From Mesorhizobium xinjiangense (GTDB taxonomy: Bacteria; Pseudomonadota; Alphaproteobacteria; Rhizobiales; Rhizobiaceae), in contig NZ_WOAC01000007.1 of NCBI RefSeq assembly GCF_009749525.1, forward strand, positions 1 through 64,000: a DNA stretch of 64,000 bases, in the 5' to 3' direction. A program made the position numbers and the translations under genes. A model generated the notes under the pieces. It saw only the letters and a list, made by a program, of their open reading frames with translations, searched no databases and was not told where the DNA came from. Below are positions 24,635-33,176 of this stretch, piece by piece (position 1 is the first letter of the stretch; each line of letters begins with the position of its first letter).

Positions 24635-25222
24635 CTATTTCACCTGATAACCCACATCCTCTGAGGCATGGCAAAGGGATTTCCAGAAGCTACGGGCGAA
24701 AGAGCGGAAGACGTAGAGGTCGAATTGCGTCTCGCCCGTGCGCTGGATGTGGGCAAAGATGTCGTGATGCGCGGTCGAGCAACCGTTTGCGACGGGAAAG
24801 GCGGTGAGCGCGAAGTCGATGGCGAAGAGTTTTGCCAGCACCCATTGCGCGCTCGTTCCGGCGACTCGGATCGCCGTGCGCCCATGCGAGAGATCGGTGA
24901 GCGTGCCGGTGTCGGCCTGGACGGCGGATGAGAGCGTATCCGCCAGCCCTTCGGCCTGATCGACGAGGAGAAAGCGGCCCGGCGCGATCCCGAAGGCGGC
25001 CCTGGCGCCGTTGATAACGCCTGCGCCGGCACCGTCCGGCAGGGCGAGCCCGGTGGCGTCCTTGAGCGCTGCAATCAATGTCTTTTCTTCGCCGGCAAAT
25101 GCGGCCGCCTGGACGATCGAGCCCGGCTGCGTCTGCGACAGGGTCACACCCGCGCCGTTCGCCACATGTCCGTAATGTCCCGGCTTCCAATCCGTTTCCA
25201 GCGGCGAGAGGGGTTCAACCAT
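24635..25222 (-). CDS. soxG: Sarcosine oxidase gamma subunit
   Basis: 195-aa subunit of the heterotetrameric sarcosine oxidase. The central part matches the gamma family: GRFLLVDQAEG, TDLSHGRTAIRVAG and the C-terminal DLYVFRSFARSFWKSL. It has a GcvT-like fold without known catalysis and stabilises the complex. It overlaps the alpha-subunit gene by 8 bp and ends the soxBDAG operon. Confidence 0.88.
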   Translation of the reverse strand: MVEPLSPLETDWKPGHYGHVANGAGVTLSQTQPGSIVQAAAFAGEEKTLIAALKDATGLALPDGAGAGVINGARAAFGIAPGRFLLVDQAEGLADTLSSAVQADTGTLTDLSHGRTAIRVAGTSAQWVLAKLFAIDFALTAFPVANGCSTAHHDIFAHIQRTGETQFDLYVFRSFARSFWKSLCHASEDVGYQVK

Positions 25223-28200
25223 GCATGCGGCTCCCTTCGGGATCGAAAAAGTGGTGGCTGACGATCTCGACCGGTCCGAAACGCCTGCGCAGGGGATCGG
25301 AAATATAGGCGCGGCTGCCGTGGCGCGCCTTGCCCCGCCTGACGAGGGCCAGCGCGATATACTTGCCGAGGGCGGGCGAATAGCACACTGCCGTGACATG
25401 ACCGATCGAATCGCGAATGGCGTGCGGGTCGTTGTGTTCGACGATATGCGCGCCGCCGCCGAGCGGCTGGTTGTCGAGCGAGACAAGACCGACCAGGCGC
25501 GCGCGCTCCTCGCTGACGAGACCTTCGCGGTCCATCATCATGGAGCCGATAAAGGGCTTCTTCTTCGACAGCATCCAGTCGAGATAGAGATCGCGCGCCG
25601 TCGTCCGGCCATCGATCTCGGCGCCGGTGACATGGCCCTTTTCGATGCGCAGCGCGCCGAGCGCCTCGAGGCCATAGGGGACGATGTCGAATGGTTTGCC
25701 GGCTTCGATCAATGTCTCCCAGACATGCCGGCCGAAACCGGCACGGCAATAGACCTCGTAGGCGCGCTCGCCGGAGAAGGAGAGGCGGCAGATCATCACC
25801 GCAACGCCGGCGATCTCGCCATGAACGATGCCCATGAAGGGCAAGGTCTCATTGTCGAGCGCGGTACCGCTGACACAGGCGGCAAGCACGTCGCGCGACT
25901 TCGGTCCGGCCACGGCCGCGCCCGCCCATTCGTCGGTGACGGAGGTGAGCGTCACCTTCAGATCCGGCCAGACGATATCGAGGAAATATTCCAGATGCTG
26001 CATGACATTGCCGGCATTGGCCGTCGTGGTCGTCATCAGGAAGTCGTTTTCGCCGAGCCGCCATGTCGTACCGTCATCGAGCGCCAGCCCGTCCTCGCGC
26101 AGCATCAGGCCGTAACGCGCCTTGCCGACCGGCAGGGTGGAGAACATGTTGGTGTATACCCGGTCGAGGAATGCGGCCGCGTCCGGCCCCTGAACCGCGA
26201 TCTTGCCGAGCGTGGAGACGTCGACGATGCCGACCGATCGGCGCACCGCTGCCGCCTCGCGCACATAGGCCTGCTCCACGGTTTCGCCGGCCTTGCCGTA
26301 GATCTGCGGGCGATACCACAGGCCGGCAGAATACATGGTCGCGCCGTTCTCGACATGCCAGTCATGCATCGGCGACAGCCGGTCGGGCTTGAGTTCACCG
26401 TAACGTTCGGCGGCAAGCGCGCCGAGCGATACGGGCGTGAAGGGCGGGCGAAAGCGCGTGGTGCCTGCCTCGGGAATGGAAATGCCGCGCGCCTCGGCCA
26501 TGATGGCGAGGCCTGGAATATTGGATGTCTTGCCCTGGTCTGTCGCCATGCCGAGCGTCGTATAGCGCTTCAGATGCTCGACGGACAGAAAGCCCTCGCG
26601 GTGGGCCAGACGAACGTCATCGGCCGTCACGTCGTTCTGGAAATCGACAAAGGCCTTGCCGCCCTTTCCGTCGGGCGAAGCGACCTCGTAGACGGGCGCC
26701 GGCGTCGGGTCGACCGGTAGGGATTCGACCTTCGGAAGAGCCGGTTTGCGGGCCTTGGCCCCGCCGGCCGCGGCCTGGCCGGCTGCATGCCCGTCGGCGA
26801 GCGCTTCGGCAGTCGAGAAATGACCCAGAAAGGCGCCGGCTCCGGTCCATTTCTGCGTCGGTTCAGGCGGAAGAAAGGCTTGCAGCGCGTCGTCCCAGAT
26901 GGGCGCGGTGCCGGCCTGGCTGGCCAGGTGGATGACCGGCGACCAGCCGCCGGAAACGACCAGGCAATCGGCCTGAATCTCGCGCACCGCCTCGCCGAAC
27001 CGGCCGGTCTGGTAATCGAAGGTGCGGGCCAGAAGCCCGGAAAGACTGCGCCCGCCTTTGGTCGCGACGACGGCGTGGGCGGTAAGAACTTCGGCGTCGG
27101 CCTCGTTTGCAAGCCCCGCGGCCGTCTCCGAAACGTTCGGGCGCGTGTCGATTATGGCGGAGATCGCCGCGCCCTGCCGCTGCAGCGCTCGGGCCGCCGC
27201 GTAGGCGCTGTCATTGTTGGTGAAGATGGCGACGCGCGCCCCCGGCAATACGCCGAATTCCCCGGCGTAGCGGGCGGCCGCGCTTGCCAGCATGACGCCG
27301 GGACGGTCGTTGCCGGGAAAGACGATGGGCCGCTCGAGCGCGCCGGTCGCCAGCACGACGTGGCGCGCGCGGATGGTCCAGTGGCGATGCCGCGGCTCGC
27401 CGTTTTCCGGGACGCGCTTGTGGTCGGCAACGCGCTCGAGCGCGGCAAGTGTGTTGCCGTCATAATAGCCCCAGACCGTCGTGCGCGGCAGCAGCCGCAC
27501 ATTGTCCGTCTCCGCCAATGCTTCGGCGGTGCGCGCTGCCCATTGCGACGCATCCTCACCGTCGATCGTCTCGTTCGACCAGTTCGCCGAGCCGCCGAGG
27601 ACGGGATCGGTCTCGGCGAGGATCACGCGGGCGCCCTTTGCCGCGGCCGTCTTTGCCGCCATCAGGCCGGCCGGTCCGGCGCCGACGACGAGCACGTCGC
27701 AAAAGGCGTTCATGCGCTCATAGCGCACCCTGTCGGTCGCGTAGCCGGCGCGGCCGAGGCCCGCGGCACGGCGGATGAAGGGTTCGCATAGCATCCACAA
27801 CCGCGTGCCCTTGAGCGGCCCGATGGCGGGGCCCATGAACGTCTTGTAGTAGAAGCCTGCCGAAAACAGCGGGCCGGCAAGCTGGTTGATGGCGCCGAGA
27901 TCATAGTCGAGCGAAGGAAAGCGGTTCTGGCTCTCGGCGACCAGCCCGTCATGGATCTCGATCATGGTGGCGGGAATGTTGGCTTCGCGCACATCGCCGC
28001 GCAGGATTGTCACCAGCGCATTCGGCTCGTCAAAGCCGGCCGAAACGAGACCGCGCGGACGATGATACTTGAAGGAGCGGCCGAGCAGCGTGAGGCCGCA
28101 GGCCAGGAGCGCGGAGGCCAGCGTGTCGCCGGCAAAGCCGGTATAGGCCTTGCCGTCAAAATGAAAGCGCACCGATCGCGTGCGGTCGATGCGGCCGCCG

Positions 28201-28223
28201 CCTGCTGTGCGTCGCGCGCTCAC
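25215..28223 (-). CDS. soxA: Sarcosine oxidase alpha subunit
   Basis: 1002-aa alpha subunit of tetrameric sarcosine oxidase, the family's normal length. The N-terminal part has a ferredoxin-like fold (HFDGKAYTGFAGDTLASALL) and the NAD-binding Rossmann motif VVGAGPAGLMAAKTAA (about residue 175). The C-terminal third is a GcvT-type folate domain ending near LGKYIALALV. It carries NAD and the THF site, so formaldehyde from sarcosine oxidation is captured as methylene-THF. The stop overlaps soxG; the start overlaps the soxD stop by 4 bp. Confidence 0.93.
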   Translation of the reverse strand: MSARRTAGGGRIDRTRSVRFHFDGKAYTGFAGDTLASALLACGLTLLGRSFKYHRPRGLVSAGFDEPNALVTILRGDVREANIPATMIEIHDGLVAESQNRFPSLDYDLGAINQLAGPLFSAGFYYKTFMGPAIGPLKGTRLWMLCEPFIRRAAGLGRAGYATDRVRYERMNAFCDVLVVGAGPAGLMAAKTAAAKGARVILAETDPVLGGSANWSNETIDGEDASQWAARTAEALAETDNVRLLPRTTVWGYYDGNTLAALERVADHKRVPENGEPRHRHWTIRARHVVLATGALERPIVFPGNDRPGVMLASAAARYAGEFGVLPGARVAIFTNNDSAYAAARALQRQGAAISAIIDTRPNVSETAAGLANEADAEVLTAHAVVATKGGRSLSGLLARTFDYQTGRFGEAVREIQADCLVVSGGWSPVIHLASQAGTAPIWDDALQAFLPPEPTQKWTGAGAFLGHFSTAEALADGHAAGQAAAGGAKARKPALPKVESLPVDPTPAPVYEVASPDGKGGKAFVDFQNDVTADDVRLAHREGFLSVEHLKRYTTLGMATDQGKTSNIPGLAIMAEARGISIPEAGTTRFRPPFTPVSLGALAAERYGELKPDRLSPMHDWHVENGATMYSAGLWYRPQIYGKAGETVEQAYVREAAAVRRSVGIVDVSTLGKIAVQGPDAAAFLDRVYTNMFSTLPVGKARYGLMLREDGLALDDGTTWRLGENDFLMTTTTANAGNVMQHLEYFLDIVWPDLKVTLTSVTDEWAGAAVAGPKSRDVLAACVSGTALDNETLPFMGIVHGEIAGVAVMICRLSFSGERAYEVYCRAGFGRHVWETLIEAGKPFDIVPYGLEALGALRIEKGHVTGAEIDGRTTARDLYLDWMLSKKKPFIGSMMMDREGLVSEERARLVGLVSLDNQPLGGGAHIVEHNDPHAIRDSIGHVTAVCYSPALGKYIALALVRRGKARHGSRAYISDPLRRRFGPVEIVSHHFFDPEGSRMHG

Positions 28224-28543
28224 GTGCGGTCTTCCTGCCGCCGGCGCGCCGGGCGTTTCTTCTGTTGCCGCCTGGCAGAAGCCTTCTTCTGCCCGCGCGC
28301 CAGGCTGACGCTGGCGATCTCATGGGTCAGCGTGGAACGCATCACGAGGATGTGGCTGCGGCATCCGCCGGAATGCTGCCAGTATTCTGGGTGATCACCG
28401 GCCGTGTTGACGCGCTCATAGACATAGGCGTTCCACGCCGCCTGGTCGGTGGAGGTGTCGGCCGGGCGTGTGCGGTTCGCATCGCCTCGATAGGTGAATT
28501 CGGAAAGATCGCGCGGTCCGCAATAGGGGCAGTTAATCAACAT
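28220..28543 (-). CDS. soxD: Sarcosine oxidase delta subunit
   Basis: 107-aa subunit that binds zinc. N-terminal MLINCPYCGPRDLSEFTYRG gives the first Cys pair; HSGGCRSHILVMRST follows in the second half. The C-terminal tail is strongly basic (KKRPARRRQEDRT). I use ATG 28543, which begins the conserved INCPYCG; a TTG at 28555 also lies in frame. It lies 15 bp after soxB and overlaps soxA by 4 bp. Confidence 0.92.
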   Translation of the reverse strand: MLINCPYCGPRDLSEFTYRGDANRTRPADTSTDQAAWNAYVYERVNTAGDHPEYWQHSGGCRSHILVMRSTLTHEIASVSLARGQKKASARRQQKKRPARRRQEDRT

Positions 28544-28558
28544 GCTTGATGGCAATCT

Positions 28559-29818
28559 CTAATGTAGTTGCGGCGTTGCGCCCTGACCCTTCTCGTCGGT
28601 CAGGATGCCGCGTTGGAAACGGTCGAGTGTGAATGGCGCGTTGAGGGGGTGTGGCTCGTCCTTGGCGATCGTCCAGGCAAAGCACCAGCCCGATGCAGGT
28701 GTTGCCTTGAAGCCGCCATAGCACCAGCCGGTGTTGAGATACATGCCGGGCAGGGGCCCGGTGGTGATGATCGGCGAGCCATCCATGGACATGTCCATGA
28801 CGCCGCCCCAGGAGCGCAGCAGGCGCACCCGCGCCAGCCCGGGAAACAGGGCGACCATCTCGCTCATCACCTCTTCCACCACCGGCAGGTTGCCGCGTTG
28901 GGCATAGGAATTGTAGCCGTCGAGGTTGCCGCCGAAGACCAGTCCGCCCTTGTCGGACTGCGACATGTAGAGATGGCCGCCGCCAAAGGTGACAACCGTG
29001 TCGACGAAGGGTTTCAGCGCTTCGGATACAAAAGCCTGCAGCACATGGCTTTCGATCGGCAGTCGCTCGATGCCGGCCAGCTTCATCACGCGACCGGTCG
29101 AGCCGGCCACGGCGACGGCGACTTTCTTGGCGGCAATCTCGCCGCGCGTTGTCGTCACACCGGTGATGCGCTCGCCGTCGCGGACAAAACCGGTCACCTC
29201 GCAATTCTCGATGATGTCGACGCCGCGCCGGTCGGCGGCGCGGGCAAATCCCCAGGCCACCGCGTCGTGGCGCGCGGTGCCGGCGCGCGGCTGCAGGAGA
29301 CCGCCGACAACGGGGAAGCGGGCCGAGCCGGAGAGGTCGAGGCCAGGAACCTTGCGCGCGATCGCGTCGCGGTTGAGCCACACGGCGTCTCCGCCGTCGT
29401 GGCGCATGGCGTTGCCGCGCCGGATGAAGTCGTCGGCCTGGCCGGGAGAATGGGCGAGGTTCAGCACGCCGCGCTGCGAAAACATCACATTGTAGTTGAG
29501 GTCCTGTGCCAGGTCCTCCCACAGCTTGACCGAGAAATCGTAGAAGCGGATCGATTCGCCAAGCAGGTAGTTGGATCGAACGATGGTGGTGTTGCGGCCG
29601 ATATTGCCCGAACCCAGCCAGCCCTTCTCGAGCACGGCGACGTTGGTGATTCCATGCTCCTTGGCCAGATAATGGGCTGTGGCGAGTCCGTGCCCGCCGC
29701 CGCCAACGATCACCACGTCGTAGGAAGGCTTTGGCTCTGGCTTGCGCCAGGCCGGCCGCCAATCCCGGTTTCCCGACCAGGCATGCTTTAGGAGCGACAG
29801 TGCCGAATATTCCGCCAT
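28559..29818 (-). CDS. soxB: Sarcosine oxidase beta subunit
   Basis: 419-aa FAD/FMN subunit that oxidises sarcosine to glycine. The FAD-binding motif VVIVGGGGHGLATAHYLA begins near residue 35, followed by the family stretch GWLGSGNIGRNTTIVRSNYL. A GGGHLYMSQSDKGGLVFGG block and TGWCYGGFKATPASG near the C-terminus are typical of SoxB. It heads the operon soxBDAG. No serine hydroxymethyltransferase or purU gene follows, unlike several other soil bacteria. Confidence 0.93.
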   Translation of the reverse strand: MAEYSALSLLKHAWSGNRDWRPAWRKPEPKPSYDVVIVGGGGHGLATAHYLAKEHGITNVAVLEKGWLGSGNIGRNTTIVRSNYLLGESIRFYDFSVKLWEDLAQDLNYNVMFSQRGVLNLAHSPGQADDFIRRGNAMRHDGGDAVWLNRDAIARKVPGLDLSGSARFPVVGGLLQPRAGTARHDAVAWGFARAADRRGVDIIENCEVTGFVRDGERITGVTTTRGEIAAKKVAVAVAGSTGRVMKLAGIERLPIESHVLQAFVSEALKPFVDTVVTFGGGHLYMSQSDKGGLVFGGNLDGYNSYAQRGNLPVVEEVMSEMVALFPGLARVRLLRSWGGVMDMSMDGSPIITTGPLPGMYLNTGWCYGGFKATPASGWCFAWTIAKDEPHPLNAPFTLDRFQRGILTDEKGQGATPQLH

Positions 29819-29998
29819 GAATCTCCGTCCGTACCGGATGATGCGAGACTATAGAACGGCGTTGGTGCCGAAAGCCAGAAATCCGCCATGGCTTATCGGC
29901 CCTCCGACGTTGAAGCCAGAGCCCGATGCCGACAAGCGATGACTTGCCGCAGGCGATCGGCCACTTTATGCATTGCTTTCGATCCAATGGCGCCCGGA

Positions 29999-32470
29999 AT
30001 GCGGATACCGATGCCGAACATGCGCTTGCAGCCATTCTTCACATTGTTGTTCGTGGTATTATGCTTCGTGGCCGCGCTCGACAGGAGTTTCGCGCAGGCT
30101 ATCGGCGTCGACCCGGCGCAAATCTATGAAGAGCAAAAGCCCGTCGTCGAAAGCTATGTTCGTGAAGCGAACGAGCTGGCGCGCAGGGTGGAGCTCAATT
30201 CCGACAATGACGCGCTGCTTGTCCAGTACCGCGGCCAACTGGAGACCTTGGCAGGCCAGGTGCTCGAGAGTGCCGTCGCCTTCCGGCCGCGGCTTCAGGA
30301 AATCAATACGCGCCTCGAGCAACTCGGGTCGCCACCGGGCGACGGCATGCCGCCGGAGCCCGAGGCGATCAGCGACGAGCGCGTCCAGTTGAGCAATGAA
30401 AAGGCGCAGATCAATGCGTTGATCGGCGAGGCGGAAAGCCTGTCCCTTCGCGTCAACCGCATGATCGAACAGATCAACGAGCTTCGCCGCGATCTGTTCG
30501 CCGCGACGCTGTGGCGGCGCTATGACATCTCTGCCGCAGTCAGCCCGCAAGTGGTGGACGATCTTTCCAAGGAAGTGGAGAGCCTATATCGGCGCAGCTC
30601 GTCATGGCTGCGTTTCGTTGTTAACTTCAGACTGCAATCGTTGCTTTGGGCAACCTTTTTCTCCCTGGCGGCGGCCGGTGTCATCTTCGTCGGCGGCAGG
30701 CGGCTGTTCGGTCATCTGATCAGCAGGGACGTCAGCGCAGAAAGCCCGAGCTACTTGTCGCGGCTTTCGGTGGCATTCTGGTCGACTTTGCTGCCGACAT
30801 TCGCGCTGTCGGTATTTTTTGGCCTGACCTATGGGCTCTACAAGCATTTCAACATCCTGCGCGAGGACATGGGGCAACTGCTTGCCGGTTTCTTCCAGGT
30901 CACGCTGATCGTCTTTTTCGTTTCGAGGCTGGCATGGGCGGCCCTTTCGCCTCGGCTGGAGACCTGGAGACTTGCGCCGATCGACACGTCGACGGCGACC
31001 AAACTCTACTGGCTGGCATGCCTCACCGCCGTGACGACGGGCCTCGACTATTTTCTCAACGTCGTCAACGAAGTGCTTGGCTCACCGCTATCTCTCACCG
31101 TCGTCAAGAGCCTCGTGGCGACGGTCATCGTGGGCGTCCTGCTGATCCTGATCGGACTGGTGCGGCCGCGCCAAACGGTCGAGGCGGGCGAGGGGGAGGA
31201 GAGCCCCAGGTTCACCCTGCTCAACTACATATTCCTTGGGCTCGGCGTCATCACCATCATCTCCGCCGTCCTCGGCTATCTCGGCCTTGCGCGGTTCCTC
31301 TCGCAGCAGATCGTCGTTACCGGCGCCATCATCGCCACGATGTATATCGGATTTCAATCGGCCGGCGCCTTGTCGGCGGAAGATACGTTCGTCAACACGT
31401 CGCTCGGGCGCTATCTGCAACGTACATTTCGCCTCGAGGACACGACCCTCGACCAGCTCAGCGTGGTCGCAAGCATCCTCATCTACATCCTGATCGGCGT
31501 CATCGGCCTGCCGCTCATCATCCTGCAATGGGGCTTCCAGTGGGCCGACATATCCGGTTGGGCCTATCGCTTTTTCAGCGGCATCACGATCGGCTCGATG
31601 ACCTTTTCGCTGATCGGCATCCTGACGGGCATCTTCGTCTTCGTCGTCGGCTATTTCCTGACTCGCGGGTTCCAGGGCTGGCTAGACGGTTCGGTCATGG
31701 CGCGCGGCAAGGTCGATCCCGGCGTGCGCAATTCGATCAAGACGGCGGTCGGATATGCGGGCATAGCCCTGGCGGCGATCGTCGGCATTTCCGCCGCCGG
31801 AATCGACCTGTCGAGCCTGGCACTGGTGGCCGGCGCGCTTTCGCTGGGCGTCGGTTTCGGGTTGCAGAACATTGTCTCCAACTTCGTGTCGGGCCTGATC
31901 CTTCTCGCCGAGCGGCCGTTCCAGGCCGGCGACTGGATCGAAGCCGGCGCCGTCACCGGGACCGTCAAGCGGATCAATGTGCGTGCGACGGAGATCGAGA
32001 CGTTCCAGCGCCAGACGGTCATCCTGCCCAATTCGGAACTGATCAATGCGGCGGTCGGCAACTGGACCCATCGCAACAAGCTCGGGCGCATCGAGATCAA
32101 GATTGGCGTGGCCTATGGAAGCGACGTGCGCAAGGTGCACGATATTCTCATGGAACTGGCGCAAAACCATCCGCTTGTCCTGAAGAACCCCGAACCCTTC
32201 GTGTTTTTCGCCGATTTCGGCGCATCGTCGCTCGACTTCGAGCTGCGATTCTATCTTTCCGACGTGCTCAACGGCCTTTCCGTACAAACCGACATCCGTT
32301 TCGCGATCGTCGATGCATTCGCGCGGGAAGGCATAGAAATCCCGTTCCCGCAGCAGGATATTCATATCCGCTCCGATACGACCAAATCGGCGTTGCAGCC
32401 GATCGATGCAGTAGAAACGGAGATCGGGACGAAGCGACGACGCCGGCCGGATCCTGATGGCACGGCCTGA
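29999..32470 (+). CDS. Mechanosensitive ion channel, DUF3772-MscS (MscK-like)
   Basis: About 823-aa inner-membrane channel. A signal-like segment (PFFTLLFVVLCFVAAL) is followed by a periplasmic helical DUF3772 domain (to about residue 175), then around eight to ten membrane helices and a C-terminal MscS domain. Pore-lining helix: LSLGVGFGLQNIVSNFVSGLILL, followed by ERPFQAGDWIE as in MscS. It opens under membrane tension to release osmolytes, fitting a genome rich in betaine metabolism. Several in-frame starts exist (29987, 29999, 30011); choice uncertain. Confidence 0.87.
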   Translation: MRIPMPNMRLQPFFTLLFVVLCFVAALDRSFAQAIGVDPAQIYEEQKPVVESYVREANELARRVELNSDNDALLVQYRGQLETLAGQVLESAVAFRPRLQEINTRLEQLGSPPGDGMPPEPEAISDERVQLSNEKAQINALIGEAESLSLRVNRMIEQINELRRDLFAATLWRRYDISAAVSPQVVDDLSKEVESLYRRSSSWLRFVVNFRLQSLLWATFFSLAAAGVIFVGGRRLFGHLISRDVSAESPSYLSRLSVAFWSTLLPTFALSVFFGLTYGLYKHFNILREDMGQLLAGFFQVTLIVFFVSRLAWAALSPRLETWRLAPIDTSTATKLYWLACLTAVTTGLDYFLNVVNEVLGSPLSLTVVKSLVATVIVGVLLILIGLVRPRQTVEAGEGEESPRFTLLNYIFLGLGVITIISAVLGYLGLARFLSQQIVVTGAIIATMYIGFQSAGALSAEDTFVNTSLGRYLQRTFRLEDTTLDQLSVVASILIYILIGVIGLPLIILQWGFQWADISGWAYRFFSGITIGSMTFSLIGILTGIFVFVVGYFLTRGFQGWLDGSVMARGKVDPGVRNSIKTAVGYAGIALAAIVGISAAGIDLSSLALVAGALSLGVGFGLQNIVSNFVSGLILLAERPFQAGDWIEAGAVTGTVKRINVRATEIETFQRQTVILPNSELINAAVGNWTHRNKLGRIEIKIGVAYGSDVRKVHDILMELAQNHPLVLKNPEPFVFFADFGASSLDFELRFYLSDVLNGLSVQTDIRFAIVDAFAREGIEIPFPQQDIHIRSDTTKSALQPIDAVETEIGTKRRRRPDPDGTA

Positions 32471-32627
32471 TCCCGGCCTGGCCGTTCACGTGGCGTTCAG
32501 GTCGGATTGCCTATAGACTGATGCGATCGATTTGAAGTCCGTCCGAATTCGAGGCGCGGACGGGAGTGAATGGGCCGTTCTTGGCCGTGCAGCAATTGGG
32601 GGCGGTGGCGACACCGGGAAACGAGGT

Positions 32628-32891
32628 ATGAACAGGATCGTCTTGGTGCTGGTTTCACTGCTTGCCCTGAATGGGGCGGCATTCGCCGCCCGTGCCATCA
32701 ACAACGACTCCGAACCGCGCACGCTGATCGTGAGCGAGGGGGGATCGCGCACCGAGCTGCCCATCGCGGCCGGCGAAACCGTCGAGTTCTGTCCTTCGGG
32801 CTGCTTCGTCACCATGCCAAATGGTGACCGCGAGGCGCTGACGGGCAAGGAGACGATCGAGATTTCCAACGGCAAAGCCCGGATTCGCTGA
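32628..32891 (+). CDS. Small secreted protein, unknown function
   Basis: 87-aa protein with a clear Sec signal peptide (MNRIVLVLVSLLALNGAAFA). The mature part is short and all-beta in appearance: ARAINNDSEPRTLIVSEGG, then VEFCPSGCFVTMPNGDRE with two cysteines likely to form a disulfide. GGGAAACGAGGT provides the ribosome site. I do not recognise a named family; similar small periplasmic proteins occur in Rhizobiales. No operon partner. Confidence 0.75.
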   Translation: MNRIVLVLVSLLALNGAAFAARAINNDSEPRTLIVSEGGSRTELPIAAGETVEFCPSGCFVTMPNGDREALTGKETIEISNGKARIR

Positions 32892-33176
32892 CGTCACGGC
32901 CTGCGTGACGATGGGCTGACGCCCGCATATCCGACCGATCGCTTCTCGGCGCTGCCACCCACAATCAATGTCTGCGCCACAGATCTGCTTCCACGGTGAG
33001 CCGCTGCTCACCGCAGGACGGCGGCACCGTCGGCCAAGGCGTCGCGCGCGATTTTGGCGATGTCGCAATCAGGCCGAATGCAGCCCCGGTCGCAGGCCTA
33101 TTGTCCGCGGGAGTGAGGCACTGGAAGGCGACGGGCAAGACCGGTCGCAGCCGGATTTTCGGGGAGTTTCGCGGCC